A DNA stretch of 64,000 bases. It comes from Archegozetes longisetosus. Its lineage: Eukaryota; Arthropoda; Arachnida; Sarcoptiformes; Trhypochthoniidae. The notes below the pieces were generated by a model, which did not search any database, was not told the DNA's origin, and saw only the letters and a list, made by a program, of their open reading frames with translations. Position numbers and translations under genes: made by a program. Position 1 is the first letter of the stretch. Each line of letters begins with the position of its first letter. The stretch lies in assembly GCA_018873245.2 (NCBI GenBank), contig JAEMBT020000003.1, positions 2,499,843 to 2,563,842 on the forward strand, in the 5' to 3' direction. Below, one piece after another: positions 46,138-56,440 of the stretch.

Positions 46138-47214
46138 AAAGACAAAGGCGGCATATGAAAATTATGTTAGACAATTTAATTATAAACATTCCCATACTAA
46201 TACAGGATGTTATTGATGCATAAATATGTATATATTGTAATATAAGCTATTACAGGATACTAGAGGTAGATCATTTTTTGAGTCAAATTTCAAACTAATA
46301 TTACAGGATAACGAAATGAGATATTTTAATTCTATCTTCACCAAATTATAACTATAATTAACAGCTTTTAAGAACACATTAAAATGTTTATATAAATAAT
46401 TTTTTAGTAACGGAAAATTGTGTTTGTAAATTTCAAATGACTATTGTCATATGATACCAATAAAAACCCAAACGTTTCTTGGTGTTAAATTAAATCACTA
46501 ATAGTCTAGTTTTAATTTTTGAAGAGTCTGCTTTGGGTTTCTTTTGGTAACAAGTACAACTTATAAAAATAGAAATGTCCGAACAAATGTCACATTTACC
46601 TAATTTAAGATATAAATATTGTGCTTGTTGCACTGTCCGGTTGGATAGTATTATAAGACGTGATGTAAGACGCGTCAACGAAAGTGATTTAGTGACTAAA
46701 TTAAATACTGTGAAGCCGATAATATTAACAAATAAAAAGAAAATCAATGGATTCAACACTGATTAACAAAGGTGATTTAATTTGTGGAAATTGTAGAAAC
46801 TTTGCTAAAAAGTTCAAAGGTGATAATACTTCAAATGTGAACGTGTCACTACCTATTACAACTAATTTGTATCCATCATTATTGACCATCATGATAATGA
46901 AAAGCTTGACAGTGACCAGCGTGACCAAGATCACATTGAAAATCGTGTTGAGCACCTTACAATTTACCCTGATATCTCTACAATGTTACCAACAATAGAT
47001 TAAAACTCATACTCTTGTTGTATATATGTCTTATAGTATGTATATATTGTCAAACTGTAAGAATTTCCATAATATTTTATTTGTCCATAACTTTTTAAAT
47101 AATGCGCCGATTTTTAAAATTTTTGCTTAATTATATATCATTTTATATGCTTTATATCTGGGCAAATTAAAATTAAAATTGCTACATGTTTTTTCATCTA
47201 CCGCCTTTGTCTTT
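46138..47214 (+). mobile_element. Short TIR element with zinc-domain frame, unclassified
   Basis: The ends are inverted: aaagacaaaggcggcatatg on the left and (c)atctaccgcctttgtcttt on the right, about 24 bp. Inside, a + strand frame at 46575-46763 has CACCTVRLDSIIRRDVRRV, and a second frame at 46747-46998 continues with GDLICGNCRNFAKKF, together giving a CxxC...CGNC zinc domain split by a frameshift near 46750. No catalytic domain is visible. It may be a deletion derivative of a cut-and-paste element that carries such a domain; no target duplication is clear. Confidence 0.55.
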
Positions 47215-47389
47215 GCCATCCTAAGCAATCCCATTTATTTTAAGTGATTTTTCAATTGGAAACTGAATGATTTTATTGAAATGAGTATTGAAAATCAGTA
47301 CGTAGTTTAGTAAACGAAATACAATCTAGAGACATCTCCATAAAGACCTAATACCTATGCGTACTGAAATCAATGTAGTACATCATTAG

Positions 47390-47851
47390 TTGAAAGTGAC
47401 GCTCTATTTCGTTATTCATGTAACAATTCTTTATAAAATTTATTGCTATAGAAGGAATAAGGAGTTTGCGGATTCTTTCTCTGCAATGTATGTTTCTTTG
47501 GACTTTTCAAGGAGATTAACAAACAACAGATTCTATTCTGCAGATGATGGAGTGTTTGGAAGAAGCATCCTTGAGATCTACAAGGAGTTGTATAGTTGTT
47601 GTTTATGTAAGGCAGCTAAGGAAGGAAACCAATTATTATTCACAAAGCTTTATAACTATATTCATTCTTTACGACTTAATATAAAGCCAATTGTAATGCT
47701 TGGATCATTCAAATCGTTAGTGAGCTTTTTTGGTATGAGAGAAAATAAAATAAAATCTTTTATTTTTAATAAAGAAAGATTGAAAGGTCATTTATTGGTG
47801 TTTGATGAAGTATATGTTAACACTAATGTAGTAATGAGAAGAAAGCATTGA
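47390..47851 (+). other. Unidentified open frame of about 150 codons
   Basis: The frame is open from 47390 (no ATG there; the first internal ATG is near 47487) to a stop at 47851. It encodes an ordinary mixed protein with a basic C-terminus (KGHLLVFDEVYVN ... RRKH) and a Cys-containing segment (ELYSCCLCKAA). I do not recognise it. It lies between two transposable elements, so it is more likely part of a transposon or captured exon than an isolated gene. Confidence 0.25.
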
Positions 47852-47938
47852 TTATAAAAGGTTTTATTATGTATACGTGACTTGAATTCATATTTTTAAC
47901 CAAAAATGACCCTCAAATTTGAGAAAAGTGCATCAATA

Positions 47939-48309
47939 TACAGCCTTTTACAAAACTATCTAGGACTGCTTGAACGCTTATAGGATTTGACTAGATCATT
48001 CGATATTGATGCGATTTGTTTTAAATTAAAGAAAAACTCCCCAGAAATTTATGTATCATTAAACAAATGCAAAAATTACAAAGGGAAATATTTTATTTTT
48101 AAAATATCTTAAAGTTCATGATTTAAAATGTCAAAATTCTACTAATTTATTAATTAATAAAATTTAATTATTCAATTTAACTTTTCTGTAAATGAATAAA
48201 TTTCTGGAGAGATTTTATTTGTTTTAAAACAAACCGCATCAAAATCGGACCATCAAATGATTTTTTATTATCTCTCAAAGAGTACTAGATAGTTTTGTAA
48301 ATGGCTGTA
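47939..48309 (+). repeat. Left 371-bp arm, itself a palindrome
   Basis: The arm starts TACAGCCTTTTACAAAACTA and ends with the near-inverse (tagttttgtaaatggctgta), so each arm is an inverted repeat on its own. It is an almost exact reverse complement of 49638-50008. Confidence 0.9.
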
Positions 48310-48779
48310 TCTTAATTTTGTATACAATTTATGATTGAATTTGTTGAGAAATACAGCAGAGAAACTCCCAACCAATTGATGATAAAGAACGAAATTTGAT
48401 ATTGCTTCATGGACAAAATCATAGCGATAAAGAAATTACTGAAATGGTAGAACTCGAAAAAAGAACTATAAGTGAATGGCTTCGTGGATTTTATGGAACT
48501 AGATTAATGCATGTGCGTAAAATTAGTGACCGTCGGCGGAAAACAAATCAAGAACAGAATTTGGGTATTGTTGGGGCTGCAAACGCAAGTCCTTTTATGA
48601 CCCATTCGGAAATTCAAGAAGCGACTAATGTAGACTTGTTTGCAAACAATTTCAGGACGTCTTAACGAAAATGGATTGTTCTTACGACTGCCAACTGAAA
48701 AATAAAAAAAAACTCGATCAGGTATTAAATTTTGACTAAAAAACTGGACAAAACTGGACAGTCATTTAAATTGCTTCAC

Positions 48780-48990
48780 TCTGTCGATATGTTTTGGTCT
48801 CAGATTGTGGCCTTTCTATGCTTTGATGCCCCCATACTTAGTTGTCATTGTTTTGAACACAATTTACAAAATACTGTGTAATCATCATTTCCCTTCTGTA
48901 TCCAACACTCAAGTTTTTCCAATTGAAGCCAATTGTCATTAAATTGTGTCCACCTCTTGACCCGTTTCTATCGGATGACTGATTCCGGGT
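48780..48990 (-). pseudogene. BED/TTF-type zinc-finger fragment
   Basis: A - strand frame reads FNDNWLQLEKLECWIQKGND followed by DYTVFCKLCSKQ, a stop, and QLSMGASKH. This is the usual start of hAT-related zinc-finger proteins (CxxC, then SMGxxxxxxH). It is isolated, disrupted, and antisense to the Tc1-like transposase into which it seems to have been inserted. Confidence 0.55.
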
Positions 48991-49637
48991 TTTATAACTA
49001 ATTTCTCGCACAAATCATATCATATTTCAATTAAATAATTTGACATTACACTACATTTCAATGCCATAAACTATTAGACCATTAAAAAAGTTATCGATTA
49101 ATGTTTTGTAAAAAATTACCATTGTTTGTACTCATTATTGTCCACAATATTTCGTATAATAATGTATAATAAACTTATTACATACTTATCGTATGTGAAA
49201 AACAAACCTATATTACAGTATGTAATCAGTTATCATGTTTTCAACATTATATACATATTTTTATTTGAGACATATTGTCAATGATAAAAAACTGGACGAT
49301 CCAGGTCAGGCCTGGACAGTTGACAGCCTAAAATTGTTCTGTAGAATCGCGCGAATTAAGAAATCATTCTGTGCGGCACATAGAGCTGTGAGAGTGAGTT
49401 TTGTAGAAATTTTTGCAAACTTTGATGAGTGGAATAATACTATATTTGTTAAAGTCACATTTCAAACGGATCATGCAGTTAGAACTCTAGTTCGGATACT
49501 TATTGGAACTGCTTTTCAGCAAAGATATGTAGTTCAGAAAACAATCTGGGCAAAAGTCAGTGTCTGTTTTTGGCATCGTATCTGCACATGGTTTAGGTCC
49601 ACTTAAAAGAATCAATGATAGATTCAATAGTGAGACA

Positions 49638-50008
49638 TACAGCCATTTACAAAACTATCTAGTACTCTTTGAGAGATAATAAAAAATCATTTGATGGTCC
49701 GATTTTGATGCGGTTTGTTTTAAAACAAATAAAATCTCTCCAGAAATTTATTCATTTACAGAAAAGTTAAATTGAATAATTAAATTTTATTAATTAATAA
49801 ATTAGTAGAATTTTGACATTTTAAATCATGAACTTTAAGATATTTTAAAAATAAAATATTTCCCTTTGTAATTTTTGCATTTGTTTAATGATACATAAAT
49901 TTCTGGGGAGTTTTTCTTTAATTTAAAACAAATCGCATCAATATCGAATGATCTAGTCAAATCCTATAAGCATTCAAACAGTCCTAGATAGTTTTGTAAA
50001 AGGCTGTA
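49638..50008 (-). repeat. Right 371-bp arm, itself a palindrome
   Basis: Reverse-complement partner of 47939-48309. Its first 40 bases also read in frame with the transposase piece that precedes it (ETYSHLQNYLVLFER then stop), so arm and coding sequence overlap. Confidence 0.9.
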
Positions 50009-50019
50009 TATATTAATGT

Positions 50020-51771
50020 ATACATGACGCAGAAATTAGGTTTACTCGCAAAATCTTTATAACTTTTAAGTGGATTAACCGATTTTGAAATTTTTTTCAC
50101 CAAATTAACCAAGAATAAATGTAATTTGTTTGACTTAAAGATAATTTGAATATTCAGCAAGATAAAAAAAGTTGTAGTGGTTTGAGTAAAGAATCAAATT
50201 TTTTTCGGTAAAAAAATTCGGTTTAATGCATTATCGCTTATGAAAACGTCAATTATTGAAGATTTGAGCTGAAACTTGTTCGAATTTCTTTCACAGTCGA
50301 TTTCAATTATAAAAATGAGTTACTACCGAAGACAGAAAATTGAAATTTCGATTATTTATTAAATTAAAAGCTCGAGACACCAGTTAATCGGTGATTATGA
50401 GGAGAGTCGGTATGCGTTCAATCAGTTGTACATTCAACAAATTATAATTACTTTATTGATTTTAAGGAATTTCAAAACACGCTTTCTATAAATGAAAATA
50501 AATCGATGACAATGAAAAGCCTTTTCTTACGGTTCCACACAATGCTAGCCGCCATCGTAAAACAACAGCAGATGACCAGACATTGGCTTTAGCCGCTCTT
50601 CACAATAATTAGGACGACATCAATGAAATCAAAGAAATACCAGAATTGAGATACAACGAACGGATCCAATCGATTAGGGAGGTCACAATTCGAAATCGTC
50701 TAAAAACAAGGTTTTTAAATATCTAATAATTTTTAAAAATTAATTCTTTTCTGAATTATCAGGAATTAACAGAAGAGTGGCGGCGCAGAAAGAGCTATTG
50801 ACTGGCATTCACCGTCAAAGAAGACTCTAACATTCGGAACAGTTTTTTGATTGAAATTTAATCGACTGGTCACGAGTCATATCGATTGATGAATTCGCTA
50901 TCCCTTCTGATGAAAGAGGAAAAGTTTACGTCTGGAGGCTGTATGGAACACGATTTGATGAGCAGAACATTGCTCTCAGATCCAGAACACACCGTTTCAG
51001 TGTTTCATTTATTGCTTGGTAACTTAAAAAATTTTGATTTGATTTTACTAATTTCTACTTCCTCAGTTTTATTTTTTACGGAATGGAACAGATATTTGCA
51101 GTCGATCGTCTGACGAAAGAGTACTACACTGAATTTCTGGACAATTCTCTGATTCCATACATCCAAACGCATTTCAATAATGGAAACGTTTTAATTTTGC
51201 ACGACAATCATCCGGTGCGCAATTCAAACCATGTTAGAGATTGGATAATCCGGAACATCGGGCAACATGAAAATTTTGTTTTACCACATCCAAGGTATTT
51301 GAGAATTATTAATTGTCGATTTTTTCTGATTTATTGATTTTTCAGTCTTTCTCCTTATTTGAATCCCGTTGAGAATGTTGGCTCGATTTTGAAGAATTTG
51401 GTTCGAGAAGAGACTTTTTTAGTGCTCTCAATAGAGCACATGCAAAGCTATCGAACCCTACTTATAGAGGTTACTTTATAGATTTGTTGGAATCGATGCC
51501 TCGCAGACTCGACGCTGTTCGTTTGTCACGGGGGTCACATAAGATATTCAAAATTTTATATAAATTCAATAAATTATTGGTTATTCTCTTAATTTTTCTA
51601 CTTTTGAACTGGAATATTTCGTCTTCCATATTTTATTTTCAAAAATGAGTTACATTTGAAGAAATTACATTTATTCTTGGTTAATTTGGTAAAAGAAAAT
51701 TCAAAATCGGTTAATCCAGTCAAAAGTTATAAAGATTTCACGAGTCAACCTAATTTCTGCGTCAGGTGTAT
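50020..51771 (+). mobile_element. Tc1/mariner-group element with spliced DDE transposase
   Basis: TIRs of over 100 bp start (tatacann)TGACGCAGAAATTAGGTT. Inside, a + strand transposase is spread over exons: SIREVTIRNRLKTR to a GTTTTT-type boundary, INRRVAAQKELLTGIHRQRR, VISIDEFAIPSDERGKVYVW (first acidic residue), EQIFAVDRLTKEYYTEFLDN, VLILHDNHPVRNSNHVRDWI (second), then HP joined across a 49-nt GT-AG intron (51296-51344) to SLSPYLNPVENVGSILKNLV (third, Glu). The spacing between the second Asp and the Glu is 38 residues after splicing. It ends near ADSTLFVCHGGH. Several stops in the first half suggest the copy is inactive. Confidence 0.8.
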
Positions 51772-51774
51772 ATA

Positions 51775-53182
51775 TTAGATGATTTCATAATGGACTTCAA
51801 ACTTTTTTCAATACTATTTTTCAAATATTTCCGAAATGATACAAGATATCAAAGTATGTTTTATACTAATCTTCGACATATTTGCCACGTGCAAGGGTGA
51901 TAGCTCTCCAGCGGTCAGGTAGCATCGTGATACCCAAAGATTCGTGTTTTTCGTTAATGTCCCGAATTACAGCTGCGTAATCCCTTATGAGCTCATCTTG
52001 ACTCTGAAACTGCTTCCCCTTGTTTGGTACTTATATACGATGGATAGCGTCCATATCCGGCGGTGACATATCAGGGCTATATGGTGGGTGCTCCAATTCT
52101 TCCCAACGTTTTTCTTGCAGAAACTCCCTAATAATGCGATGTTTAAAGGGTCTGGCATTGTCATGTAATATGATGAGACGTCCAAATTTTTTTCGATTAA
52201 CTACGGGAAGCACACGACGTTCGAGGAAGTTAAGATAGGTGACACTGTCAGCAGTACTTCCTTCAGGTAAAATCTCGTATGTGAAGACCTGCTTCTTCCA
52301 AAGTGCCAAAATCATAATGCACTTCCATTGTTGAGGTTCTTCCTTTAATATCTTGGGTCTACGACAAATAGGAAAAAAATGCGGTGAAAAAAAATTTTTC
52401 AGAAAAAATTTTTTTTTCATTTCCGCATAACTACGGTTTTTACCCGGGCAATAGCCATTCACTAGCGGCTCCAGACTCTTGTGGGTCATATGATTTAATC
52501 CATGTCTCATCGATGGCGATTATCTTATTCAGAAAATCACGTTCCCTTTGATAACGTGCAAGATGTTTACCTGCTATATTCATTATTGCTTGCTGTTGTC
52601 TCTCGGTCAATTCGTGAGGAACCCACCTGGACTTTATTTTTCTGGCTCTGATTTCTTTAAGAAGTCTCCATAAGCTTGTATGAGACATTTGAGTTTCATA
52701 TAAGAAATCTTCCGTACGCATTCCCTCGTTCTCCAATATCAGCTGCCTAACCATTTCTTTATTTTCTTCTGTAACCACATCTCGTGGTCTTCCGGGTCCA
52801 GATAGATTTTCTATATCTGTGCGCTTTCCGTCTTTAAAATCATTATACCAGGTGTATACTTGCCTTTCACTTAAATGGCCTTGAGGAGCAGCAGTTGCCA
52901 GTTGTGTCGCAACAACTCATGGAGCTGTGCCCAGTAATACACTTAAATTTATAAATGATCGCTGGTCCTTTGCAGTGACACTTTCGCGAAGTTGGTCTAA
53001 AATTGGGGCCTCGATACTTTTTAATGCCAATACGGCAAGAATCAACACAATTAGTTGAAGGGCCATCATTTAATAGTATACTAACTAGTGATGAGTTAGA
53101 AGTATTAACTTATTGACTAAAGTTAATAATAACGTAATTTTATCTTATCAAAAAGTTTGAAGTCCATTATGAAATCATCTAA
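51775..53182 (-). mobile_element. mariner element, frameshifted
   Basis: TIRs TTAGATGATTTCATAATGGA (about 33 bp, essentially identical) with TATA on both sides. The - strand transposase runs from 52778: EDFLYETQMSHTSLWRLLKE (helix-turn-helix), SRWVPHELTERQQQ, KIIAIDETWIKSYDPQ (first Asp), SEWLLPG then stop; the next frame (to about 52031) continues GKNRSYAEM, a low-complexity poly-A/T insert at 52375-52435, ALWKKQVFTYEILPEGS, LIILHDNARP (second Asp), and HPPYSPDMSPPDMDAIHRI (third Asp, spacing DD34D), then a premature TAA. Ends look complete; the coding part is dead. Confidence 0.9.
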
Positions 53183-53514
53183 TATATATATCGTTGGGAA
53201 GCATTTCTCGTGCTGATTCCATCAAAATTTGAATGGAAGTTCTGTGATGACTGATTCAAAAGTTAGACTGACCACCATGATATGAGTATCAAAATGAAGG
53301 ATATACAAAGGCAAATCAGATAAAAAAGAAACCAATTCTTTAGCTGCTTCCGTTCCCGAGATATGATTTTTCAATGGTGTAATTTTTTGTGAATTTTTTA
53401 GACATACTTCTGGTTATTGGATTTTCTTGAAACTTGGTCGCAATGAGTATCATACTTTGGTGTGCATTCACTCGAATTATTCTTGTTTAGTTGTGTTCTC
53501 ACGTTTAGTCCAGT

Positions 53515-54290
53515 TAGTTTTCGATATCATTTAATTACAAATAGTACATTCTATATGCTTTATATCTAATATACGCTTAACATTTTGGTAACTAATATTA
53601 TTGTTACTCAACTCTCTATCCTTTGAAACTTTCCTACACTCTTTACAAATAGTCTTTTTACCATCCTCCTTATTTTTATCATTATGGAAACTATCTTTAG
53701 GGTTGTCAATTTTACATTTAGAACAAATCTTCCCAATCATAGATGTCAGTTCTGGATGTCTCTTCATGTGTTTATCAATATAATTCCTTGTAGTTAATGT
53801 ATTACATATTTTACACTCTACATTCCCCTTTCTATATTCTTTCAAACAATTCTTACATTTACTTTTTTCAGTATAAAAGTTGGTCCTATCCTTAACTCTC
53901 TTGCAACTCACACAAGTTTTATAAGAGGGATCATCTTTATTTAATGAGTTGTTTATATGAAATTCTGTGTTATCATGGTTTAATTTATTAGTTTTTGTTA
54001 TTCTATTACATGGGATACATTTATATGTTTCCATTTAGTAAGATGAATTTTTTAAAATGGCTGTTCCTGAACAAGTATGACTGTTCTAGGATACCTGTCC
54101 TAGAAATTTAACATGAGAACTTCCATAGAGAAGTATGAGGTACGAAATAGTACTCTAAGTCTCGTACTGTCTCAGCCTCGCCATATATACGCTACTAGCA
54201 ATTCTCTTATCTTTATTTATCCTCTTTATTCTTGTAATACCATCAAAGTCGCAAGGGTTCAAATCAGGACTGTGAGAGATGTGAATATTA
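53515..54290 (-). repeat. Duplicated segment, copy 2 (inverted partner at 35687-36475)
   Basis: Near-identical to the reverse complement of 35687-36475. It carries the intact zinc-knuckle frame and the last part of a mariner transposase. The mariner is cut off at 54290 rather than continuing as in copy 1. The high identity indicates a recent copy event or gene conversion. Confidence 0.85.
53531..54034 (-). CDS. Multi-zinc-knuckle protein (unknown function)
   Basis: 167 residues from an ATG at 54034 to TAA. The protein is basic and almost wholly built of zinc-binding modules: CIPC with HDNTEFH (C2H2-like, about residues 6-26), CVSC paired with CKNC (about 41-62), CKIC with HMKRH (about 74-92), CSKC paired with CKEC (about 102-133), and a terminal CTIC. 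The KICSKCKIDNPKDSFHNDKN/CKEC type is known from phage and large-DNA-virus proteins, often near HNH nucleases, but no nuclease motif is visible here. No introns. It lies directly beside mariner remnants and exists in two copies, so it is probably carried by a mobile element. Whether it is expressed is unknown. Confidence 0.6.
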   Translation of the reverse strand: METYKCIPCNRITKTNKLNHDNTEFHINNSLNKDDPSYKTCVSCKRVKDRTNFYTEKSKCKNCLKEYRKGNVECKICNTLTTRNYIDKHMKRHPELTSMIGKICSKCKIDNPKDSFHNDKNKEDGKKTICKECRKVSKDRELSNNNISYQNVKRILDIKHIECTICN

Positions 54291-54479
54291 TCAATAATTA
54301 TTAAATTGTTGTGTAATCATAAACAATCTCTGACTGAAGTTAGTTAACAGGCAGTGGTGAAATCAGAAAATTTCAAGTGGGAGGGCGCGCATCGTATTCA
54401 CTATGATTAAATATTAGATCGGCCCAATTCAGATGTCAGAGTTGTATTTCTTAAAGTGTTAAAGATACAAAAATGGTAT

Positions 54480-55560
54480 ACAAGAATTATAAAATATACT
54501 CTCCTCCAAATTTAATGACGGTTTCCCAGCGTACAGCAAGTCGTTGTATACCAATAGCGGATTTTCGTAAGTTTATGTCTTTAGTAAATTCGTCATAAGT
54601 AACTTTAAGATATATTTTTAAGGGGCCTCTTTATTCTCATGATGCCATCATAGTCATAAGGGTTCAAATCAGGGATGTAAGGAAGTGCTTCGACACCTTC
54701 CATTTATGCCCCTGAGAGAAGGCTTTGATATTTTCATGTTTATGTACCCTTGCATTATCATGCAAGATGGACGAGTGCCGAATTCTGAATCTTTGTACGT
54801 ACGGGAGGATTACATTTTCCAAAAGCTCACGATAAACCTCGTTGTTGACATTTTGAATTCTGAGCAAAATTTGATAACTTGCCACCCGATCCTTGTAAAT
54901 AGCAACTATCATCACTCCCACGTTTGCTATTTCTGGTCTGATTTTTATTGATCTAACATGAAATTATAAAGTATTTACATTAATGCAAATTTTACAAAAA
55001 TTTTGCTAAAACGTTATATGGTTGTTCTGTAGGATAGCGCCACTCCCTTGACTACGATATATCGAGTAGGTTATGACTTTTTATCCATGTTTCGTCTATA
55101 ACAATAATCCTGATATGTTAAATAGGATTGTAGCTATAGACGAAACATGGACAAAAGGTTTGATATCTTTCAAGATGCTCTGAAGAAATAGTAACTCGTA
55201 ATTGTTTTTGTTGGGACGTAAGGCTGCGTGGTACCCTTCGTGTTGCCACTTTGCGTAGTTCTAGTTTCTCTAAAAGCCTCACTGTACTTGATTTGCTGAT
55301 ATCTAAAAGAAAAGTCAATTCACTCGATGCCCAACTACGTTGTTTTTCTAAAAGCTTTTTTAGTGCTTTTTCGTATACTGTATCTGTCGCTTTACGAGGT
55401 CTTCCTCCATGAGACTCTTCTTGACTTGACAAACGCCCGAATATTTAAATTTATTGTGAATTTTTTATAATTCATCTTTCACTATAACCGTTGACCCAGC
55501 TATTTTAGTTAGCATAACGTAAATTTCATGAGCACTGTAGCCCAAATACAGAGTTTTTCT
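54480..55560 (-). pseudogene. Degenerate mariner transposase
   Basis: On the - strand, from 55432: GGRPRKATDTVYEKALKKLL, SSELTFLLDISKSSTVRLLE (helix-turn-helix), VATRRVPRSLTSQQKQLRVT, then a break (the IDETW region is in another frame near 55130-55150), VMIVAIYKDRVASYQILLR (54664-54921), SSILHDNARVHKHENIKAF (second Asp), and SKHF followed in another frame by IPDLNPYDYDG (DD34D). Frameshifts separate the parts. Terminal repeats were not identified. Confidence 0.75.
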
Positions 55561-56183
55561 GTTGTAACACTCACCCGAAGAGGGTCAACATTGAGGCCAC
55601 TTGCAAAATCAAGCACTAGAACACTAATGTTAAAAGCGATTGCATCACGAAGTAGTAAATACTTAGCTGCGCATAAGTTTTATATAAACATGCTTCTAAA
55701 TATCTTATCTAAAAGATATAACCCTGACATCCGAATTGAACCGTCCTAACATATACTTCTCAGATTAAAGCATGTCGTGTAGTAATTTTAGACTTTGAAT
55801 TAATGTCTGTTTCTACTTTATTTTATAGTAATTATTACAACAAACTAAGAAAATTTCTTACACAATAACATAGATCTTTTTACATGAAATTAGCGACAGA
55901 TTTCAATTGGGCTGACTACGTAGAAGACTCCATCTATCTGTTCCATTGTTGTTGTTGTTAAGCCAGAGTTTTAACTTACATTATTGAACGTGTAACTAGT
56001 TTTATCAGAATTTAAGATCTGTATAAAAACATACTGACAATAGAGCGTGCGATATCTCTCGGAATATATTCCGATAGCTTGTAATAAATGTTAGGCTCAT
56101 AAGTAATACATTTATTCTATAATTTCATTGAAATGGCTATTTCAACATTAAATAAATTAATTAAAATTAAAGACAATTGAAAG

Positions 56184-56184
<1 letters not shown>
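55561..56184. other. No gene recognised
   Basis: AT-rich sequence between a mariner relic and a TG microsatellite. A short + strand frame ending at 55749 is rich in Ser, Arg and Thr with no family support. Confidence 0.35.

Positions 56185-56218
<34 letters not shown>
56185..56218. repeat. (TG)17 microsatellite
   Basis: An uninterrupted run of tg dinucleotides, 34 bp. Confidence 0.97.
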
Positions 56219-56220
<2 letters not shown>

Positions 56221-56440
56221 ATTGATATAAAATGTACTATAATATAGTGTATTATCAAAAGGTTCTAACATTTAAGTGAATGTTTATTCATAAAGTTATA
56301 TACTTAGTTTATAAGTTATTACTAAAGCATTTCCTAATATGCGTTTATTTTCAGTTTATATGTCATATAATATACAATAAAAATCAATGAAATGTGCATT
56401 TAATATGCACTAAAAATTTTTAAAAAATACAAAATTATTC

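Larger units (their letters stand above)
47939..50008 (+). mobile_element. Tc1-like composite element with palindromic long arms
   Basis: Two near-identical 371-bp arms in opposite orientation (47939-48309 and 49638-50008) enclose pieces of a Tc1-like transposase. The first piece, about 48370-48700, is a helix-turn-helix and linker (LLHGQNHSDKEITEMVELEK, then TNQEQNLGIVGAANASPFMT). The second, about 49270-49640, is the catalytic-core start (WNNTIFVKVTFQTDHAVRTL, IGTAFQQRYVVQKT, RINDRFNSETY). Between them (48720-49230) the frame is lost and a foreign zinc-finger fragment sits in reverse. The third catalytic residue region is absent. TA flanks both outer ends. It is dead and incomplete. Confidence 0.75.

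Noticed and set aside
52020..52238. + strand frame over the mariner element
   Set aside because: Antisense shadow of the mariner transposase on the - strand.
54113..54304. + strand frame (and its twin at 35655-35855 on the - strand)
   Set aside because: Both are antisense to the mariner 3' end in the duplicated segment and exist twice only because the segment does.
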